Assembly (NCBI RefSeq): GCF_943181435.1
Contig: NZ_OW969598.1
Location: 1,550,001 to 1,614,000, forward strand
From: Neisseria sp. Marseille-Q6792
GTDB taxonomy: Bacteria > Pseudomonadota > Gammaproteobacteria > Burkholderiales > Neisseriaceae
Direction of reading: 5' to 3'
DNA: 64,000 bases
Positions 10,143 through 20,707 of this stretch are shown here, piece by piece. The position numbers and the translations under genes are program-made. Each line of letters begins with the position of its first letter. The first letter of the stretch is position 1. The notes beneath the pieces were generated by a model. It worked only from the letters and a program-made list of their open reading frames with translations, made no database searches and was not told where the DNA came from.

Positions 10143-10615
10143 AAGGCGTTTTGAAAAAAGGTTTCATCACCACCAGCGCGGATACGGTGTTGAACTATAT
10201 GCGTACCGGTTCATTGTGGCCGGTTACTTTCGGCTTGGCCTGCTGCGCCGTGGAAATGATGCATGCGGGTATGGCGCGTTATGACCTTGACCGTTTCGGT
10301 ATCATTTTCCGTCCGTCTCCCCGTCAGGCCGACCTGATGATTGTGGCAGGTACACTGACCAACAAAATGGCGCCTGCCCTGCGCCGCGTGTACGACCAGC
10401 TCGCCGAGCCGCGCTGGGTGTTGTCTATGGGCTCGTGTGCCAACGGCGGCGGCTATTATCACTATTCTTATTCCGTTGTGCGCGGTGCCGACCGCGTCGT
10501 GCCGGTAGATGTTTATGTGCCGGGTTGTCCGCCGACTGCGGAAGCCCTGATTTACGGCCTGATTCAGCTCCAACAAAAAATCAAGCGCACTTCCACCATC
10601 GCGCGTGACGAGTAA
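10133..10615 (+). CDS. nuoB: NADH-quinone oxidoreductase subunit B
   Basis: Carries the terminal iron-sulfur cluster N2, which passes electrons to quinone. It has 160 residues; the cluster ligands are visible as the tandem Cys37-Cys38 (LACCAVEMM), Cys102 (GSCANGG) and Cys132 (PGCPP). The start ATG overlaps the nuoA stop region by 10 bases, showing translational coupling. nuoC follows after 12 bases with a strong GGAG site. Confidence 0.97.
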   Translation: MGIEGVLKKGFITTSADTVLNYMRTGSLWPVTFGLACCAVEMMHAGMARYDLDRFGIIFRPSPRQADLMIVAGTLTNKMAPALRRVYDQLAEPRWVLSMGSCANGGGYYHYSYSVVRGADRVVPVDVYVPGCPPTAEALIYGLIQLQQKIKRTSTIARDE

Positions 10616-10627
10616 GGAGAGGACGAT

Positions 10628-11221
10628 ATGGCAAGCATTCAAAACTTATACGAGACCGTCGTCGGCGTGCTTGGCGATCAGGCAAGCAAAGTCGTTTCAG
10701 CTTTGGGCGAGATTACCGTCGAGTGTCTGCCCGAACACTATATTTCAGTCATGACCGCATTGCGCGACCATGAAGAGCTGCATTTCGAGCTTCTGGTTGA
10801 CTTGTGCGGTGTCGATTACAGCACTTACAAAAACGAAGTATGGCAGGGCAAACGCTTTGCCGTTGTCAGCCAGCTTCTTTCCGTTAAAAACAATCAGCGC
10901 ATCCGCGTACGCGTCTGGGTTTCAGACGACGACTTCCCCGTAGTCGAATCCGTAGTTGATATTTACAACAGCGCGGATTGGTACGAGCGCGAAGCCTTCG
11001 ATATGTACGGCATCATGTTCAACAACCACCCGGACTTGCGCCGCATCCTGACCGATTACGGTTTTGTCGGACATCCGTTCCGCAAAGACTTCCCGATTTC
11101 CGGCTATGTGGAAATGCGTTACGACGAAGAGCAAAAACGCGTGATTTACCAACCTGTTACCATTGAGCCGCGCGAAATCACGCCGCGTATCGTCCGTGAG
11201 GAGAACTACGGTGGCCAATAA
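10628..11221 (+). CDS. nuoC: NADH-quinone oxidoreductase subunit C
   Basis: Peripheral-arm subunit (30 kDa family) of complex I, located beside NuoD and NuoB. The 197-residue product has the family signature around [20 protein letters not shown] and [16 protein letters not shown]. It is a separate gene here, not fused to nuoD as in E. coli. Its last 11 bases overlap the GTG start of nuoD. Confidence 0.96.
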   Translation: MASIQNLYETVVGVLGDQASKVVSALGEITVECLPEHYISVMTALRDHEELHFELLVDLCGVDYSTYKNEVWQGKRFAVVSQLLSVKNNQRIRVRVWVSDDDFPVVESVVDIYNSADWYEREAFDMYGIMFNNHPDLRRILTDYGFVGHPFRKDFPISGYVEMRYDEEQKRVIYQPVTIEPREITPRIVREENYGGQ

Positions 11222-12467
11222 ATTAAGAAACTACACCATCAACTTCGGCCCGCAACACCCTGCGGCGCACGGCGTATTGCGTATGATTTTGGAGTTGGAG
11301 GGCGAAACCATCGTCCGCGCCGACCCACATATCGGCCTCCTGCACCGCGGTACTGAAAAACTGGCTGAAACCAAAACCTATCTGCAAGCCCTACCCTATA
11401 TGGACCGCTTGGACTACGTTTCCATGATGGTCAACGAGCAGGCGTATTGCTTGGCAGTAGAAAAACTTGCCGGTATCGATGTACCTATTCGCGCCCAATA
11501 CATCCGCGTGATGTTCGCCGAAGTAACGCGCATCCTCAATCACTTGATGGGCATCGGTTCGCACGCCTTCGACATTGGCGCGATGACCGCCATCCTCTAC
11601 GCCTTCCGCGACCGCGAAGAGCTGATGGACTTGTACGAAGCCGTTTCCGGCGCGCGTATGCACGCCGCCTACTTCCGTCCCGGCGGCGTTTACCGCGATC
11701 TGCCCGACTTCATGCCCAAATACGAGAGCAGCAAATTCCGCAACGCCAAAGTATTGAAGCAGCTCAACGAATCCCGCGAAGGCACCATGCTCGACTTCAT
11801 CGACGCCTTTTGCGAACGCTTCCCCAAAAACATCGACACACTCGAAACCCTCCTGACCGACAACCGTATTTGGAAACAGCGTACCGTCGGCATCGGCGTC
11901 GTCTCCCCCGAACGCGCCATGCAAAAAGGCTTTACCGGCGTGATGTTGCGCGGTTCGGGCGTGGAATGGGACGTGCGTAAGAAACAGCCGTATGAAGTGT
12001 ACGACCAAATGGATTTCGATATTCCCGTCGGTGTGAACGGCGACTGCTACGACCGTTATCTCTGCCGTATGGAAGAAATGCGCCAATCCGTCCGCATCAT
12101 CAAACAATGCGCCGACTGGCTGCGCGTCAATCCGGGTCCGGTCATCACCACAAACCACAAATTCGCTCCGCCCAAACGTACCGAAATGAAAACAGGTATG
12201 GAAGACCTGATTCACCATTTCAAACTCTTTACCGAGGGTATGCACGTTCCCGAGGGCGAGACCTACACCGCTGTCGAACACCCGAAAGGCGAGTTCGGCG
12301 TTTACATCATTTCAGACGGCGCAAACAAACCTTACCGCCTGAAAATCCGCGCACCCGGCTTCGCCCACCTGCAGGGCATGGACGAAATGGCAAAAGGCCA
12401 TATGCTCGCCGACGTTGTTGCCATCATCGGTACGCAGGACATCGTATTCGGGGAGGTTGACCGATAA
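11211..12467 (+). CDS. nuoD: NADH-quinone oxidoreductase subunit D
   Basis: 49-kDa subunit forming much of the quinone-binding pocket with NuoB. The 418-residue protein begins at a GTG (11211) preceded by GAGGAG; an earlier in-frame codon at 11163 lies deep inside nuoC and is unlikely. Conserved blocks include [26 protein letters not shown] and the C-terminal DIVFGEVDR. Its stop codon shares one base with the nuoE start (TAATG). Confidence 0.97.
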   Translation: MANKLRNYTINFGPQHPAAHGVLRMILELEGETIVRADPHIGLLHRGTEKLAETKTYLQALPYMDRLDYVSMMVNEQAYCLAVEKLAGIDVPIRAQYIRVMFAEVTRILNHLMGIGSHAFDIGAMTAILYAFRDREELMDLYEAVSGARMHAAYFRPGGVYRDLPDFMPKYESSKFRNAKVLKQLNESREGTMLDFIDAFCERFPKNIDTLETLLTDNRIWKQRTVGIGVVSPERAMQKGFTGVMLRGSGVEWDVRKKQPYEVYDQMDFDIPVGVNGDCYDRYLCRMEEMRQSVRIIKQCADWLRVNPGPVITTNHKFAPPKRTEMKTGMEDLIHHFKLFTEGMHVPEGETYTAVEHPKGEFGVYIISDGANKPYRLKIRAPGFAHLQGMDEMAKGHMLADVVAIIGTQDIVFGEVDR

Positions 12468-12940
12468 TGTTATCCGCAGAATCTTTAAAACAAATTGATA
12501 TTGAGTTGGCAAAATATCCTGCCGACCAACGCCGATCCGCCATTATGGGCGCGTTGCGTATTGCCCAGACCGAAAAAGGCTGGCTTGCTCCCGAGACCAT
12601 CGCCTTTGTCGCAGACTATATCGGCATCTCGCCTGCGCAAGCCTACGAAGTCGCTACTTTCTACAATATGTACGACCTTGAGCCTGTCGGCAAATACAAA
12701 CTGACCGTTTGTACCAACCTGCCCTGCGCCCTGCGCGGCGGTATGGCTACCGGCGAATACCTCAAACAAAAACTCGGTATCGGCTACGGCGAAACTACCC
12801 CTGACGGCAAATTCACCCTTGTCGAAGGCGAATGCATGGGCGCGTGCGGCGACGCACCGGTCATGCTGGTCAACAACCACAGCATGTGTAGCTTTATGAC
12901 CGAAGAAGCGATTGACAAGAAACTGGCGGAGTTGGAATAA
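12467..12940 (+). CDS. nuoE: NADH-quinone oxidoreductase subunit E
   Basis: 24-kDa thioredoxin-fold subunit with the [2Fe-2S] cluster N1a, part of the NADH-dehydrogenase module. In 157 residues the ligands appear as Cys in TVCTNLPCALRGG and in GECMGACGDAP. It overlaps nuoD by one base. Unlike the usual nuoE-nuoF order, 851 bases carrying another gene separate it from nuoF. Confidence 0.96.
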   Translation: MLSAESLKQIDIELAKYPADQRRSAIMGALRIAQTEKGWLAPETIAFVADYIGISPAQAYEVATFYNMYDLEPVGKYKLTVCTNLPCALRGGMATGEYLKQKLGIGYGETTPDGKFTLVEGECMGACGDAPVMLVNNHSMCSFMTEEAIDKKLAELE

Positions 12941-13056
12941 ACTGGGAAAATGCCGTCTGAAAACAGGAAAACCGGTAGGGTAGACATTCCCGTCCGCCGT
13001 TTCAGACCGATTGGACAAATCAAATCGGGAATAAAGAAAACAGGGAAACCGAATCA

Positions 13057-13632
13057 ATGAAGGGAAAAATCGTCCGATGGCATGATGACAAAGGATACGG
13101 ATTTATACGTACAGAAAGCGGGGAAGGAGAGATTTTCTGCCATATTTCTGACTTCCTGCAAAGAAATCCGCGGCCCGGGCTTGACGAGCAGGTTTCTTTT
13201 GAAGTGGTTTCAGATGGCAAGGGAAGATTTTCTGCAAAACAGATACGCTATCTGAATCGGGAGCGTGCAGTTTCTCCCGGATACCGCAAGCAACATCGAA
13301 AAGACGAGGAATCTCCCACTTCGATTGTTCAAGTTGTGCTGTCTTTGTTGGTCGGTTTGCTGCTTGTTTCGGTAATCGGCTATAAGGCGTATCAATATGC
13401 GTCAGAGAAGCTGACTCCGAAACAGGAAAATACGCCGGTTAAAACGCAAGTATTGCCCGAAATAAAACGGCAGCAGCCCGACAGCAGCCCATACCGTTGC
13501 GACGGCAGGCAATATTGCTCACAAATGACTTCGTGCGAAGAAGCCAAATGGTTTGTGAGGAACTGTTCCGATACCAAGATGGACGGCGATGGCGACGGCA
13601 TTCCGTGTGAAAATATGTGCAGCGGATGGTAA
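13057..13632 (+). CDS. Cold-shock domain, membrane helix and Excalibur domain protein
   Basis: A 191-residue three-part protein. Residues 1-67 form a cold-shock-like nucleic-acid-binding domain (KGKIVRWHDDKGYGFI, with the RNP1-like KGYGFI and FCHISDF). Residues about 88-110 are one membrane helix. The C-terminal region, about 147-190, is an Excalibur calcium-binding domain with paired cysteines and the loop DGDGDGIPCE. The cold-shock part should face the cytoplasm and the Excalibur part the periplasm. It sits between nuoE and nuoF, with unpaired or paired uptake sequences on both sides, and is not a complex I subunit. Its role is unknown; RNA binding at the membrane is only an inference. Confidence 0.82.
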   Translation: MKGKIVRWHDDKGYGFIRTESGEGEIFCHISDFLQRNPRPGLDEQVSFEVVSDGKGRFSAKQIRYLNRERAVSPGYRKQHRKDEESPTSIVQVVLSLLVGLLLVSVIGYKAYQYASEKLTPKQENTPVKTQVLPEIKRQQPDSSPYRCDGRQYCSQMTSCEEAKWFVRNCSDTKMDGDGDGIPCENMCSGW

Positions 13633-13693
13633 TTTTGATTGATGACGGGAAGAACAAACACAGGTTTGGTTCAGATTAAACGAAGACAGGAAA

Positions 13694-13731
13694 ATGCCGT
13701 CTGAAAACAGACAAACCGTTTCAGACGGCAT
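13694..13731. repeat. Inverted uptake-sequence pair between the inserted gene and nuoF
   Basis: Two exact, oppositely oriented uptake sequences can form a hairpin, but no T-run follows, so it may not terminate transcription. Confidence 0.75.
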
Positions 13732-13791
13732 CAGGAACATTGAGACGGCAGGCAGCCGCAAACGATACGAAAACAAACAGGCACACCAAAA

Positions 13792-15093
13792 ATGGCTATT
13801 TACCAATCAGGCGTGATTTTTGACCAAGTGGATACCGCCAATCCCGATTGCTGGACATTGGACGAATACGTCAAACGCGGCGGTTATACCGCCCTGCGTA
13901 AAATCCTGTCCGAAAACATCTCGCAAACCGATGTGATTGACGAAGTCAAAACCTCCGGCTTGCGCGGGCGTGGCGGTGCGGGATTCCCGACCGGTTTGAA
14001 ATGGAGCTTTATGCCCCGTTCTTTCCCGGGCGAAAAATACGTCGTTTGCAACACCGACGAAGGCGAGCCGGGTACATTTAAAGACCGCGACATCATCATG
14101 TTCAATCCTCATGCCCTGATTGAAGGCATGATTATTGCCGGTTACGCGATGGGCGCAAAAGCGGGCTACAACTACATCCACGGCGAAATTTTCGAAGGCT
14201 ACCAACGCTTTGAAGCCGCTTTGGAGCAGGCGCGTGCCGCAGGTTTTTTGGGTAAAAATATTTTGGGTTCGGATTTTGAATTCGAACTCTTCGCCCACCA
14301 CGGCTACGGCGCATATATTTGCGGCGAAGAAACCGCCTTGCTCGAATCGTTGGAAGGCAAAAAAGGCCAGCCGCGCTTTAAACCGCCATTCCCTGCTTCG
14401 TTCGGCCTGTACGGCAAACCGACCACCATCAACAATACCGAAACGTTCTCTTCCGTCCCATTTATTATCCGCGACGGCGGTCAGACGTTTGCCGATAAAG
14501 GCATTCCGAATGCAGGCGGTACCAAATTGTTCTGTATTTCCGGCCACGTCGAACGTCCGGGCAACTATGAAGTGCCATTGGGTACGCCGTTTGCCGAAGT
14601 CCTGAAAATGGCGGGCGGTATGCGCGGCGGTAAAAAACTTAAAGCCGTTATTCCCGGCGGTTCGTCCGCACCCGTATTGCCTGCCGACATTATGATGCAG
14701 ACAAATATGGACTACGACTCGATTTCCAAAGCAGGCTCGATGTTGGGTTCCGGCGCGATTATCGTCATGGACGAAGACGTGTGCATGGTGAAAGCCCTTG
14801 AACGCCTGAGCTACTTCTACTACGACGAGTCTTGCGGCCAATGTACGCCTTGCCGCGAAGGTACGGGCTGGCTCTACCGCATCGTCCACCGCATTGTAGA
14901 AGGCAAAGGTAAAATGGAAGATTTGGATTTGCTGGATTCTATCGGTAACCAAATGGCAGGCCGCACCATCTGCGCCCTTGCCGATGCCGCTGTCTTCCCT
15001 GTCCGCAGCTTTACCAAGCATTTCCGTGATGAGTTTGTGCATTACATCGAACACGGCAGGCCGATGAAAGAGCATAAGTGGGGAGGGTGGTAA
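13792..15093 (+). CDS. nuoF: NADH-quinone oxidoreductase subunit F
   Basis: 51-kDa subunit that binds NADH and FMN and holds cluster N3, the entry point of electrons. It has 433 residues. The nucleotide/FMN glycine motif [13 protein letters not shown] is at 59-71, [14 protein letters not shown] follows, and the cluster cysteines are in [12 protein letters not shown] near residue 350. No strong ribosome site precedes the ATG. Its stop overlaps by one base the start of the inserted P-loop gene. Confidence 0.97.
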   Translation: MAIYQSGVIFDQVDTANPDCWTLDEYVKRGGYTALRKILSENISQTDVIDEVKTSGLRGRGGAGFPTGLKWSFMPRSFPGEKYVVCNTDEGEPGTFKDRDIIMFNPHALIEGMIIAGYAMGAKAGYNYIHGEIFEGYQRFEAALEQARAAGFLGKNILGSDFEFELFAHHGYGAYICGEETALLESLEGKKGQPRFKPPFPASFGLYGKPTTINNTETFSSVPFIIRDGGQTFADKGIPNAGGTKLFCISGHVERPGNYEVPLGTPFAEVLKMAGGMRGGKKLKAVIPGGSSAPVLPADIMMQTNMDYDSISKAGSMLGSGAIIVMDEDVCMVKALERLSYFYYDESCGQCTPCREGTGWLYRIVHRIVEGKGKMEDLDLLDSIGNQMAGRTICALADAAVFPVRSFTKHFRDEFVHYIEHGRPMKEHKWGGW

Positions 15094-15530
15094 TGGTGGA
15101 AGCTAAAATTTTTATTCTATACGGTGCAGCCAACAAAGGTAAGAGTACGACACTCAATATGCTTTTTAATCAGATTTGTCGGAAATTTTCTAAATTTCTA
15201 GTCTTTTTTGAAAGACATGGAAACGGCTTAGATTTTGTTGCAGTATTTGATCATGAAGGTCAGAGGATTGGTTTTTATTCATCTGGTGATAATGAATACG
15301 AGGTTAGGAGAAATTTATACAAACTTTATTCGCATAATTGTGATTTTATTTTTGGCACGTCAAGGACACGGGGTGGTAGTTGCGATGCAGTAGGATGTTA
15401 TGCAGAGTTATTGCATGGCGATGTAAATATAATTAATTGGTGTGAAAAGTTTGAGCCTACAGATGAAGACAATGAGCGTGCTGTTAAAGAGTTATTTAAG
15501 TCATTTAAAAATATAATAAATGAGTTATAG
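15093..15530 (+). CDS. Small P-loop protein of unknown function inserted in the nuo operon
   Basis: A 145-residue protein with a clear Walker A motif near its start (GAANKGKST, residues 11-19; Lys17 would bind phosphate). FDHEGQ about 40 residues later resembles a G3/Walker B element, but no NKxD is seen, so GTPase identity is not supported. The rest is Cys-rich in the middle (GGSCDAVGCYAELLHG) and acidic at the end. The DNA is markedly more AT-rich than the nuo genes, with many A/T-ending codons, a sign of acquired DNA. The ATG at 15093 shares one base with the nuoF stop, so it is translationally coupled. The family was not recognised. Confidence 0.75.
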   Translation: MVEAKIFILYGAANKGKSTTLNMLFNQICRKFSKFLVFFERHGNGLDFVAVFDHEGQRIGFYSSGDNEYEVRRNLYKLYSHNCDFIFGTSRTRGGSCDAVGCYAELLHGDVNIINWCEKFEPTDEDNERAVKELFKSFKNIINEL

Positions 15531-15581
15531 TTTTAGTTGGTTTTATATTGGTTAAAAGCAAAATGCTAAAAATTTAACTTT

Positions 15582-15693
15582 GCCGTCATTCCCGCGTAGG
15601 CGGGAATCCATAGTGGAATTTACAGAACCCGATATTTGAAAAGCAGTTGCCGAAATTCAAAAAATGGATTCCCGCCTACGCGGGAATGACGGC
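15582..15693. repeat. Pair of dRS3 repeats forming a perfect 30-bp inverted repeat
   Basis: The arms at 15582-15611 and 15664-15693 are exact reverse complements over 30 bases. Each contains a perfect ATTCCC-N8-GGGAAT core. In RNA they would form a long stem with a loop of about 52 bases between the P-loop gene and nuoG. Confidence 0.9.
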
Positions 15694-15743
15694 AAGGTGG
15701 CAGTAAACGTTTTAAACAGTATTGATTGTTAATGAAACTCAAA

Positions 15744-15774
15744 AGGCCGTCTGAAACCCATTTTTCAGACGATC
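15744..15774 (+). repeat. Degenerate uptake-sequence hairpin before nuoG
   Basis: One exact uptake sequence (GGCCGTCTGAAA) pairs with a degenerate one (TTTCAGACGATC), 46 bases before nuoG. No T-run follows. Confidence 0.6.
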
Positions 15775-15819
15775 TCCATAAAAAATTATTTATTAAATAC
15801 CCGTAACTAGGAACGAACC

Positions 15820-18081
15820 ATGTTACAAATCGAAATCGACGGCAAACAGGTATCTGTGGAGCAGGGCGCGACGGTGATTGAAGCCGCGCACAAGCTCGGT
15901 ACTTATATCCCGCATTTCTGTTACCACAAAAAACTTTCCATCGCCGCCAACTGCCGTATGTGTTTGGTGGACGTGGAAAAAGCCCCCAAACCTCTGCCTG
16001 CCTGTGCCACGCCGGTTACAGACGGTATGATCGTGCGTACGCATTCGGCGAAAGCCCGCGAGGCGCAGGAAGGTGTGATGGAGTTTTTGCTCATCAACCA
16101 TCCGCTCGACTGTCCGACCTGCGACCAAGGCGGCGAATGCCAGTTGCAGGATTTGGCGATGGGCTACGGCAAAACCACCAGCCGCTATACCGAAGAAAAA
16201 CGTTCTGTCGTCGGCAAGGACATGGGTCCTTTGGTTTCCGCCGAGGAAATGAGCCGTTGTATCCACTGTACCCGTTGCGTTCGTTTCACTGAAGAAATCG
16301 CCGGCGTGCAAGAAATCGCCATGGTCAACCGTGGCGAACACTCCGAGATCATGCCTTTTATCGGCAAAGCAGTGGAAACCGAATTGTCAGGCAACGTCAT
16401 CGATTTGTGTCCTGTCGGCGCATTGACCAGCAAACCGTTCCGCTTCAACGCGCGTACTTGGGAATTGAACCGCCGCAAATCCGTTTCCGCCCATGATGCT
16501 TTGGGCAGCAACCTGATTGTGCAAACCAAAGACCATACCGTCCGCCGCGTGCTGCCGCTGGAAAACGAAGCGATTAACGAATGCTGGTTGTCCGACCGCG
16601 ACCGTTTCGCCTACGAAGGCCTGTATCACGAAAGCCGTCTGAAAAACCCGAAAATCAAACAGGGCGGCGAGTGGATGGACGTGGATTGGAAAACCGCGTT
16701 GGAATATGTCCGTAGCGCGATTGAATGTATCGCCAAAGACGGCAACCAAAACCAAGTCGGCGTTTGGGCCAATCCGATGAATACAGTTGAAGAGCTGTAT
16801 CTGGCCAAAAAACTTGCCGACGGTTTGGGTGTTAAAAACTTTGCCACCCGTTTGCGCCAACAAGACAAACGTCTTTCAGACGGCATTAAGGGTGCGCAAT
16901 GGTTGGGACAAAGTATTGAATCGCTGGCTGACAACGATGCCGTATTGGTGGTCGGTGCAAACCTGCGCAAAGAACAGCCGCTCCTGACCGCCCGCCTGCG
17001 CCGCGCCGCCAAAGAACGCATGGCCTTGAGCGTATTGGCCAGCAGTAAAGAAGAATTGTTTATGCCGCTTCTGTCCCAAGAAGCCGCACATCCCGACGAG
17101 TGGGCAGGCCGTCTGAAAAACCTGTCTGCCGATGCGGAACACGCGATTACCGCGAGCCTGAAAAACGCTGAAAAAGCAGCGGTAATTTTGGGTGCGGAAG
17201 TGCAAAATCATCCTGATTACGCCGCGATTTACGCCGCCGCGCAAGAGCTGGCGGACGCGACCAGCGCGGTGCTGGGCATTCTGCCGCAGGCTGCCAACAG
17301 CGTCGGTGCGGATGTCTTGGGCGTGAACTCCGGCGAGAGCGTTGCCGAAATGGCAAACGCGCCGAAACAGGCAGTCTTGCTGCTCAACGTCGAGCCGGAA
17401 ATCGATACGGTGGACGGCGTAAAAGCCGTAGCCGCGCTGAAACAGGCGAAAAGCGTGATGGCGTTTACGCCGTTTGTCAGCGAAACGCTGCTGGACGTGT
17501 GCGACGTATTGCTGCCGATTGCGCCGTTTACCGAAACATCGGGCAGCTTTATCAATATGGAAGGCCGTCTGCAATCCTTCCACGGCGTGGTACAAGGCTT
17601 CGGCGATTCGCGTCCGATGTGGAAAGTGTTGCGCGTATTGGGCAACCTGTTTGACCTGAAAGGTTTTGAATACCACGATACCGCTTCGATTCTGAAAGAT
17701 GCGCTGGATGCGGAAAGCCTGCCGTCCAAACTGGACAACCGCAGCACATGGGCAGGGGAGGGCGTTCAGACGGCATCAGACCGCCTCGTCCGTGTCGGCG
17801 GCGTCGGTATTTATCACACTGATTCTATCGTACGCCGTTCCGCACCGTTGCAAGAAACCAGCCATGCCGCCGTGCCTGCCGCGCGTGTAAATCCGAACAC
17901 ATTGGCGCGCTTAGGCCTGCAAGACGGGCAAACCGCCGTCGCCAAACAAAACGGCGCAGGCGTGTCCGTGATGGTCAAGGCCGATGCCGGTTTGCCTGAA
18001 AACGTGGTGCATCTGCCGCTGCATACCGAAAATGCCGCGCTGGGTGCGTTGATGGACACTATTGAACTGGCGGGAGCTTGA
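15820..18081 (+). CDS. nuoG: NADH-quinone oxidoreductase subunit G
   Basis: 75-kDa subunit carrying several iron-sulfur clusters. In 753 residues an N-terminal ferredoxin-type domain has Cys34, Cys45, Cys48 and Cys62. Then come the His/Cys ligands of [14 protein letters not shown], the CIHCTRC and DLCPVGAL ligands, and a long molybdopterin-oxidoreductase-like domain. AGGAA precedes the ATG. nuoH starts two bases after the stop. Upstream lie the dRS3 stem and a degenerate hairpin. Confidence 0.97.
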   Translation: MLQIEIDGKQVSVEQGATVIEAAHKLGTYIPHFCYHKKLSIAANCRMCLVDVEKAPKPLPACATPVTDGMIVRTHSAKAREAQEGVMEFLLINHPLDCPTCDQGGECQLQDLAMGYGKTTSRYTEEKRSVVGKDMGPLVSAEEMSRCIHCTRCVRFTEEIAGVQEIAMVNRGEHSEIMPFIGKAVETELSGNVIDLCPVGALTSKPFRFNARTWELNRRKSVSAHDALGSNLIVQTKDHTVRRVLPLENEAINECWLSDRDRFAYEGLYHESRLKNPKIKQGGEWMDVDWKTALEYVRSAIECIAKDGNQNQVGVWANPMNTVEELYLAKKLADGLGVKNFATRLRQQDKRLSDGIKGAQWLGQSIESLADNDAVLVVGANLRKEQPLLTARLRRAAKERMALSVLASSKEELFMPLLSQEAAHPDEWAGRLKNLSADAEHAITASLKNAEKAAVILGAEVQNHPDYAAIYAAAQELADATSAVLGILPQAANSVGADVLGVNSGESVAEMANAPKQAVLLLNVEPEIDTVDGVKAVAALKQAKSVMAFTPFVSETLLDVCDVLLPIAPFTETSGSFINMEGRLQSFHGVVQGFGDSRPMWKVLRVLGNLFDLKGFEYHDTASILKDALDAESLPSKLDNRSTWAGEGVQTASDRLVRVGGVGIYHTDSIVRRSAPLQETSHAAVPAARVNPNTLARLGLQDGQTAVAKQNGAGVSVMVKADAGLPENVVHLPLHTENAALGALMDTIELAGA

Positions 18082-18083
18082 TC

Positions 18084-19160
18084 ATGCAAGAATGGTTCCA
18101 AAACCTCTTTGCCGCAACGCTCGGTCTGGGCGATTTGGGTATTACCGTAGGCTTGGTGGTATCCGTCATCGTCAAAATTGTAATTATCCTGATTCCGCTG
18201 ATTCTGACCGTTGCCTACCTGACGTATTTCGAACGTAAAGTCATCGGCTTTATGCAGCTTCGCGTCGGCCCGAACGTAACCGGCCCGTGGGGTCTGATTC
18301 AGCCGTTTGCCGACGTGTTCAAACTCTTGTTTAAAGAAGTTACCCGTCCGAAGCTGTCAAACAAAGTCCTGTTCTACATCGGCCCGATTATGTCGCTTGC
18401 TCCGTCTTTTGCGGCATGGGCAGTGATTCCGTTCAACGAAGAATGGGTGCTGACCAACATCAATATCGGTCTTTTGTACATCCTGATGATTACCTCGCTG
18501 TCGGTTTACGGCGTGATCATCGCAGGCTGGGCTTCCAACTCCAAATATTCGTTCTTGGGCGCAATGCGTGCTTCCGCGCAAAGCATTTCCTACGAAATCG
18601 CCATGAGTGCCGCGCTGGTGTGCGTCGTGATGGTGTCGGGCAGCATGAACTTCTCCGACATCGTTGCCGCACAAGCCAAAGGTATTGCCGGCGGTTCGGT
18701 ATTCTCTTGGAACTGGCTGCCGCTCTTCCCCATCTTCATCGTTTATCTGATTTCCGCCGTTGCCGAAACCAACCGCGCACCGTTTGACGTGGCAGAGGGC
18801 GAGTCTGAAATCGTTGCCGGTCACCACGTCGAATATTCCGGCTTCGCATTCGCGCTGTTCTTCCTTGCCGAATACATTTTCATGATTCTGATTGCCGCAC
18901 TGACATCGCTGATGTTCCTCGGCGGTTGGCTGTCCCCCTTCCCGCAAAGCTGGGGCCTTATCGGTACGCCTTCCGCATTCTGGATGTTCGTGAAAATGGC
19001 GGCGGTGCTGTACTGGTACCTGTGGATTCGTGCAACCTTCCCACGCTACCGCTACGACCAAATCATGCGTTTGGGCTGGAAAGTGCTGATTCCGATCGGC
19101 TTCGCCTACATCGTGATTTTGGGTCTGTGGATGATTTCACCGCTGAATTTGTGGAAATAA
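18084..19160 (+). CDS. nuoH: NADH-quinone oxidoreductase subunit H
   Basis: Membrane subunit that connects the membrane and peripheral arms and forms part of the quinone channel. The 358-residue protein has eight or so hydrophobic segments and the signatures [31 protein letters not shown] and [16 protein letters not shown]. An ATG at 18084 fits the family N-terminus better than the TTG overlapping the nuoG stop at 18078. Confidence 0.97.
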   Translation: MQEWFQNLFAATLGLGDLGITVGLVVSVIVKIVIILIPLILTVAYLTYFERKVIGFMQLRVGPNVTGPWGLIQPFADVFKLLFKEVTRPKLSNKVLFYIGPIMSLAPSFAAWAVIPFNEEWVLTNINIGLLYILMITSLSVYGVIIAGWASNSKYSFLGAMRASAQSISYEIAMSAALVCVVMVSGSMNFSDIVAAQAKGIAGGSVFSWNWLPLFPIFIVYLISAVAETNRAPFDVAEGESEIVAGHHVEYSGFAFALFFLAEYIFMILIAALTSLMFLGGWLSPFPQSWGLIGTPSAFWMFVKMAAVLYWYLWIRATFPRYRYDQIMRLGWKVLIPIGFAYIVILGLWMISPLNLWK

Positions 19161-19162
19161 GT

Positions 19163-19190
19163 TTCAGACGGCATCTTGAGGCCGTCTGAA
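19163..19190. repeat. Inverted uptake-sequence pair between nuoH and nuoI
   Basis: Exact inverted uptake sequences with an eight-base loop and no T-run sit in an 80-base gap inside the operon. Confidence 0.75.
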
Positions 19191-19240
19191 CAAAGTGATT
19201 TTGAATACCTAACGAAATCCCTGTTGTGAGGGAACAGAAT

Positions 19241-19720
19241 ATGGCTAACTTAGTAAAAACTTTCTTGCTCGGCGAATTGGTAAAAGGTATGGGCGTAACG
19301 CTCAAAAACTTCTTCGCCCGCAAAGACACGATTTATTTTCCCGAAGAGAAAACGCCGCAATCCGTGCGTTTCCGCGGTCTGCACGCGCAGCGGCGGTATC
19401 CGAACGGTGAGGAACGCTGCATCGCGTGTAAATTGTGCGAGGCGGTGTGTCCGGCAATGGCGATTAACATCGAATCGGAAGAACGCGAAGACGGCACGCG
19501 CCGTACCAAGCGTTACGACATCGACCTGACCAAGTGCATCTTCTGCGGCTTCTGCGAAGAGGCGTGTCCGACTGATGCGATTGTGGAAACGCATATTTTT
19601 GAATACCACGGCGAGAAAAAAGGCGACTTGCACATGACCAAGCCGATTCTTTTGGCTATTGGCGACAAATACGAAGCTGAAATCGCCAAACGCAAAGCCG
19701 CTGACGCGCCGTATCGTTAA
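19241..19720 (+). CDS. nuoI: NADH-quinone oxidoreductase subunit I
   Basis: Subunit with two [4Fe-4S] clusters (N6a and N6b) leading to N2. It has 159 residues and two complete CxxCxxCxxxCP motifs: Cys60/63/66/70 ([12 protein letters not shown]) and Cys99/102/105/109 ([12 protein letters not shown]). The start MANLVKTF at 19241 is chosen over an in-frame 19226 codon because it matches family length. nuoJ follows after 11 bases. Confidence 0.97.
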
Positions 19721-19731
19721 GGAGCAGACGA

Positions 19732-20403
19732 ATGACTTTTTCCGCGATTCTGTTCTATATTCTTGCCGCCATCGTTTTGTACGGTGCGGTTCGTACCGTT
19801 ACCGCTAAAAATCCTGTTCACGCCGCTTTGCATCTGGTGCTGACCTTCTGCGTGAGCGCGATGCTTTGGATGCTGATGCAGGCCGAGTTTTTGGGCGTGA
19901 CGCTGGTGGTGGTTTACGTCGGCGCCGTGATGGTGTTGTTCCTGTTCGTCGTGATGATGCTGAATATCGACATTGAAGAAATGCGCGCCGGTTTCTGGCG
20001 TCATGCGCCTGTTGCCGGTGTGGTCGGCACATTGTTGGCGGTTGCCCTGATCCTGATTCTGGTCAACCCGAAAACCGACCTGGCCGCATTTGGTCTGATG
20101 AAAGACATTCCGGCCGATTACAACAATATCCGCGATTTGGGCAGCCGTATTTATACCGACTACCTGTTGCCGTTTGAATTGGCGGCGGTATTGCTGCTGT
20201 TGGGCATGGTGGCGGCGATTGCGCTGGTTCATCGTAAAACCACCAATCCGAAACGTATGGATCCTGCCGACCAAGTTAAAGTACGCGCCGACCAGGGCCG
20301 TATGCGTCTGGTGAAAATGGAAGCGGTCAAACCGCAAACCGAATCTGCCGAAGAAAGCGAAGTTTCAGACGGCCTCAAGCCGGAAGGGGAGGGCAAAGCA
20401 TGA
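19732..20403 (+). CDS. nuoJ: NADH-quinone oxidoreductase subunit J
   Basis: Membrane-arm subunit of the ND6 family. It has 223 residues, five hydrophobic segments and the conserved [18 protein letters not shown] helix with the pi-bulge region. The C-terminal tail of about 55 residues is charged and less conserved, and it encodes an uptake sequence near its end. A strong AAGGAG site precedes the ATG. It overlaps nuoK by four bases (ATGA). Confidence 0.96.
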   Translation: MTFSAILFYILAAIVLYGAVRTVTAKNPVHAALHLVLTFCVSAMLWMLMQAEFLGVTLVVVYVGAVMVLFLFVVMMLNIDIEEMRAGFWRHAPVAGVVGTLLAVALILILVNPKTDLAAFGLMKDIPADYNNIRDLGSRIYTDYLLPFELAAVLLLLGMVAAIALVHRKTTNPKRMDPADQVKVRADQGRMRLVKMEAVKPQTESAEESEVSDGLKPEGEGKA

Positions 20404-20705
20404 TTACCTTGACGCATTATCTGGTATTGGGTGCGCTCCTGTTCGGTATCAGCGCGATGGGCATCTTTATGAACCGCAAAAATGTGCTGGTATTGCTGAT
20501 GTCCATCGAGCTGATGCTCTTGGCGGTGAACTTCAACTTTATCGCCTTCTCGCAACATTTGGGCGATACTGCCGGACAAATTTTCGTATTCTTCGTACTG
20601 ACCGTTGCCGCTGCCGAATCCGCCATCGGTTTGGCGATTATGGTGCTGGTGTACCGTAACAGAAAAACGATTAATGTTGCCGATTTGGATGAGTTGAAAG
20701 GGTAA
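20400..20705 (+). CDS. nuoK: NADH-quinone oxidoreductase subunit K
   Basis: ND4L-type membrane subunit of 101 residues with three helices. The two buried glutamates needed for proton transfer are visible in [13 protein letters not shown] and [11 protein letters not shown]. It overlaps nuoJ by ATGA, and nuoL starts two bases after its stop. Confidence 0.97.
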   Translation: MITLTHYLVLGALLFGISAMGIFMNRKNVLVLLMSIELMLLAVNFNFIAFSQHLGDTAGQIFVFFVLTVAAAESAIGLAIMVLVYRNRKTINVADLDELKG

Positions 20706-20707
20706 TC

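Noticed and set aside
13807..15075. A 422-codon open frame antisense to nuoF
   Set aside because: Shadow of nuoF's codon bias; no recognisable protein features.
15582..15693. The two dRS3 repeats considered as a CRISPR-like pair
   Set aside because: They are inverted, only two, and match the well-known neisserial dRS3 core; no cas genes or direct repeat-spacer pattern exists in the window.
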